Source: Thermoclostridium stercorarium subsp. stercorarium DSM 8532
Lineage (GTDB): Bacteria > Bacillota > Clostridia > DSM-8532
Reading direction: 5' to 3'
Length of the DNA: 64,000 bases
Assembly (NCBI RefSeq): GCF_000331995.1
Contig: NC_020134.1
Span: 248,001 to 312,000, forward strand
Every line of letters starts with the position of its first letter. Position 1 is the stretch's first letter. The notes below the pieces were generated by a model. It had not been told where the DNA came from and did not search any database. It was given only the letters and a program-made list of their open reading frames with translations. The translations under genes were made by a program, and so were the position numbers. Positions 61,898-64,000 of this stretch are shown here, piece after piece.

Positions 61898-61962
61898 AAA
61901 CCGCCGGCTGTTTATCGCCGGCGGTTTTAATTTTCGGTGGGAAACCAGAAATAACCGCCGGC
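61898..61962. terminator. Second hairpin with an alternative third arm
   Basis: AAACCGCCGGC (61898-61908) pairs with GCCGGCGGTTT (61917-61927), followed by TAATTTT. A third segment, AACCGCCGGC at 61953-61962, can pair with the same middle arm. It is either a backup terminator or a remnant of a mutually exclusive pair of hairpins. The stretch 61772-62209 has no credible gene; it holds these hairpins and the promoter region of glycerate kinase. Confidence 0.6.
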
Positions 61963-62035
61963 ATAATGTGAATTCCGGTGCGAATTTGTACTGAACATGA
62001 AAAGCAGCCACATTTTGGTATAATTGATCTTTACA

Positions 62036-62066
62036 TTGACAGGGAATGGAAGCGCTTTTGTATAAT
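62036..62066 (+). promoter_or_regulatory. Promoter of glycerate kinase, containing a cre-like site
   Basis: TTGACA (62036-62041) and TATAAT (62061-62066) are 19 bp apart, with TG just before the -10. Between them ATGGAAGCGCTTTTGT (62046-62061) resembles a catabolite-responsive element: TGNAANCG on the left is matched and the right half has one change. CcpA bound here would block the promoter. Confidence 0.5.
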
Positions 62067-62209
62067 GAATCATGAAAATCGCCCAAATGGCCGTGACGCT
62101 GAATTCCCGAAGCAATATACACGAAAATTCGGCAATGTTACCGGACTTACCGCGGTATGATAAAATATTTATGGTTATAAATTAAAATTGAAGTTTGAGG
62201 TATACCGAG

Positions 62210-63346
62210 ATGAAAAAGGTTATTCTTGCCCCTGACTCATTTAAAGGCACAATGAGCTCGATAAAGGTATGCGATATTATGGAGGAAAAGATAAAAAAAT
62301 TTTTCCCCTTAGCCGAAGTGATAAAAATTCCGGTGGCAGACGGCGGGGAAGGAACGGTGGATTCATTTTTAAAGGCGGTTGGCGGTACAAAGGTCCGTGT
62401 AAAAGTCAGCGGCCCGTATTTTGAAACGATTGATTCATTTTACGGGATTTTGCCAGACGGGAAAACGGCGGTTATAGAAATGGCTGCCGCTGCGGGACTG
62501 CCCCTTGTGGAAAACAGAAAAAATCCTCTGGCCACCACCACATATGGTGTTGGTGAGCTTATCAGGCATGCTGTTCTGAACGGGTGCAGGAATATAATAA
62601 TAGGCCTTGGCGGAAGCTGTACGAACGACGGAGGTGCGGGATTGGCCGCGGCACTGGGTGTAAAGTTCTATGATGATGTTGGAAAAGAATTTGTCCCTGT
62701 AGGCGGAACGCTTTCAAGGATTGAAAGAATTGATATTTCTGAAATGCAGAATCTTTCGGGTTTAACGGTAACGGCGATGTGTGATGTGAATAATCCTTTG
62801 TGCGGCGAAAACGGAGCGGCGAAAGTTTTCGGCCCTCAAAAAGGGGCCGATGAGGAGACGGCGGAGTTGCTCGACAGAAATCTGAGGCATTTTGCCGATG
62901 TTATAAGATCACAGTTCGGAAAGGACATAGCGGATATCCCCGGCGCAGGTGCTGCCGGTGGTATGGGTGCGGGAGTTGCGGTATTTCTTAATGCCGGGCT
63001 TAAACAAGGTATAGATGTGGTCCTTGATACAGTGGAGTTTGACCGGCTTCTTGACCGGGCAGATTTGGTTTTTACCGGCGAAGGGAAAATCGACGGACAA
63101 AGCCTCAGGGGAAAGGTAGTATACGGAGTCGCCGCGAGAGCGAAGAAACACGGTGTTCCGGTTGTGGCGGTTGCCGGGGATATCGGTGATGATATTGAAG
63201 AAATTTATAAACTTGGGGTATCTGCGATTGTCAGCATTAACAGAATGGCGATACCGTTTGAAATGGCAAGGCATAGAAGTGAAAAAGATCTTGCTCTGAC
63301 AATGGAAACAATAATGAGACTTATAAGTCTGAATGCGGCAACTTGA
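62210..63346 (+). CDS. glxK: Glycerate 2-kinase, GlxK/GarK type
   Basis: Phosphorylates D-glycerate with ATP, feeding lower glycolysis, 378 residues. MKKVILAPDSFKGTMSS is the classic N-terminus. PVADGGEGTVDSFL near residue 43 and GLGGSCTNDGGAGLAAALG near 135 are the catalytic signatures. GAGGCGAG-type sequence is weak; TTTGAGGTATACCGAG precedes ATG 62210, so I prefer it to the TTG at 62195. It is a single gene with a cre-like site in its promoter. Which group of kinases (2- or 3-phosphoglycerate forming) cannot be told with certainty. Confidence 0.92.
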   Translation: MKKVILAPDSFKGTMSSIKVCDIMEEKIKKFFPLAEVIKIPVADGGEGTVDSFLKAVGGTKVRVKVSGPYFETIDSFYGILPDGKTAVIEMAAAAGLPLVENRKNPLATTTYGVGELIRHAVLNGCRNIIIGLGGSCTNDGGAGLAAALGVKFYDDVGKEFVPVGGTLSRIERIDISEMQNLSGLTVTAMCDVNNPLCGENGAAKVFGPQKGADEETAELLDRNLRHFADVIRSQFGKDIADIPGAGAAGGMGAGVAVFLNAGLKQGIDVVLDTVEFDRLLDRADLVFTGEGKIDGQSLRGKVVYGVAARAKKHGVPVVAVAGDIGDDIEEIYKLGVSAIVSINRMAIPFEMARHRSEKDLALTMETIMRLISLNAAT

Positions 63347-63434
63347 TGTAATCTGGATTTGTTAAATGCCCGTCATGCGATGTTTATTGCGCCCGCCTTC
63401 CCTTCAGCTTCTTTTCATCTTTGTCTTATATTTC

Positions 63435-63448
63435 CGAACAAATGTTTG
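63435..63448. promoter_or_regulatory. SOS box (LexA/DinR site) upstream of uvrA
   Basis: CGAACAAATGTTTG fits the Gram-positive SOS consensus GAAC-N4-GTTC/T. It overlaps the -35 region of the uvrA promoter, as expected for LexA repression of a DNA repair gene. Confidence 0.75.
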
Positions 63449-63474
63449 CATGTTTATATATAGTTTGATATAAT
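63446..63474 (+). promoter_or_regulatory. Promoter of uvrA
   Basis: TTGCAT (63446-63451) and TATAAT (63469-63474) have a 17-bp spacer. The SOS box overlaps the -35. The leader to the uvrA ATG is about 135 nt. Confidence 0.65.
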
Positions 63475-63617
63475 TATGAAGGATTTCAAGAAGGTTATTG
63501 CGTTTGAAAATTGGTAAAATATATTAAAAAAGGGGTTACGAGTTTTTTAGGTTTGTGAACGCAATTTAGCAGTAATGAAGACTCAAATCTTTTTTTGTTA
63601 ATATGGAGCGAAGGGAA

Positions 63618-64000
63618 ATGAAGAACTGTATTTATGTAAAGGGCGCACGGGAAAATAATTTAAAAAACATTGACGTGGAGATACCCCGTAACAAGATGGT
63701 TGTAATTACCGGCCTGAGCGGGTCGGGTAAATCTTCGCTGGCTTTTGACACTATCTACGCCGAAGGGCAGAGAAGGTATGTGGAATCACTGTCCTCATAT
63801 GCCCGCCAGTTTTTAGGGCTTATGGAAAAACCGGATGTAGAATATATAACCGGGTTGTCTCCTGCAATTTCAATAGATCAGAAGACCACAAGCCGCAATC
63901 CACGTTCAACGGTGGGAACGGTAACCGAAATATATGATTATTTAAGGCTTCTTTATGCCAGGATCGGTGTTCCCCACTGCCCAGAATGCGGAAGAGAAAT
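63618..64000 (+). CDS. uvrA: Excinuclease ABC subunit A (partial, 5' end)
   Basis: Damage-recognition ATPase of nucleotide excision repair; only the first 127 codons are in the window. [20 protein letters not shown] is the usual start. Walker [10 protein letters not shown] is at 32-40. [25 protein letters not shown] and [29 protein letters not shown] are UvrA signatures. The first two cysteines of zinc module 1 (HCPECGR) lie at the window end. ATG 63618 has GGAG 9 nt upstream. The frame is open to the edge. uvrB, often just before uvrA, is not present. The SOS box at 63435 indicates damage induction. Confidence 0.96.
   Translation, partial: MKNCIYVKGARENNLKNIDVEIPRNKMVVITGLSGSGKSSLAFDTIYAEGQRRYVESLSSYARQFLGLMEKPDVEYITGLSPAISIDQKTTSRNPRSTVGTVTEIYDYLRLLYARIGVPHCPECGRE

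Noticed and set aside
61978-62160. 60-codon open frame before glycerate kinase
   Set aside because: It contains the glycerate kinase promoter and cre-like site and has no good ribosome site.
1-64000. CRISPR arrays, tRNA or rRNA genes, insertion sequences, prophage
   Set aside because: No regularly spaced repeats, no recognisable tRNA or rRNA segments, and no transposase, integrase or phage structural genes were seen.

Overview
The window looks like the chromosome of an anaerobic, spore-forming, plant-polysaccharide-degrading clostridium (Bacillota). Evidence: yabP/yabQ sporulation genes, the ctsR-mcsA-mcsB-clpC stress operon, clear Gram-positive sigma-A promoters and ribosome sites, several lipoprotein-dependent sugar importers, and glycoside hydrolases of families 2, 3, 15 and 127. 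Base composition by eye is moderate. The Thermoclostridium/Acetivibrio neighbourhood of Clostridia would fit, but this is inference and not a species call.

Layout. 1-11 kb: two carbohydrate ABC import clusters. The first has two LplB/YtcP-type permeases and two 512-residue binding lipoproteins. The second has a binding lipoprotein, two MalF/MalG-type permeases and an amidohydrolase, and it diverges from an AraC-type regulator broken by a 5-bp tandem duplication. 11-13 kb: a glycosyltransferase, a flavin reductase-like protein and a hotdog thioesterase. 13-20.5 kb: a self-contained LacI-controlled regulon with a repressor gene, two perfect palindromic operators, two permeases, a binding lipoprotein and a GH2 glycosidase. 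20.6-24.6 kb: trkA-trkH potassium uptake and a UbiA/MenA-like prenyltransferase. 24.6-27.6 kb: a scar where a 5'-truncated histidine kinase and a 5'-truncated S-layer-homology protein meet head to head; the latter also has a 3' frameshift. 27.7-31.4 kb: GH3 glycosidase, AraC regulator and adenylylsulfate kinase. 31.4-40.5 kb: diacylglycerol kinase-like protein, ogg, a DUF6062-like protein, mazG, rqcP, yabP, yabQ, an AEC transporter, divIC, serine acetyltransferase and cysS. 40.5-47.3 kb: a chemoreceptor, a membrane glycosyltransferase, GH127 and GH15 enzymes. 47.3-56 kb: radA, two poorly characterised genes, yacL-type PIN/TRAM, ispD, hisC and an EF-G-2 paralogue. 56-64 kb: ctsR-mcsA-mcsB-clpC, rplM-rpsI, glycerate kinase, and the first 127 codons of uvrA, which runs off the end.

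How it works together. None of the three sugar import clusters encodes an ATPase, so they probably share one encoded elsewhere (MsmX type). Imported oligosaccharides would be cut by the linked GH2, GH3, GH15 and GH127 enzymes, most of which lack signal peptides. The housekeeping half contains pieces of two gene strings that are contiguous in Bacillus subtilis (mazG-rqcP-yabP-yabQ-divIC, and ctsR-mcsA-mcsB-clpC-radA-disA-yacL-ispD-...-cysE-cysS), here shuffled and interrupted. Several regulatory sites are readable: LacI operators, a CtsR box, an SOS box on uvrA, a cre-like site ahead of glycerate kinase, and many intrinsic terminators. I saw no rRNA, tRNA, CRISPR array, insertion sequence or prophage. 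I found no convincing wholly new system. The most unusual items are the double-truncation scar at 25.57 kb, the broken AraC gene, and the uncharacterised pair at 48.8-50.0 kb.
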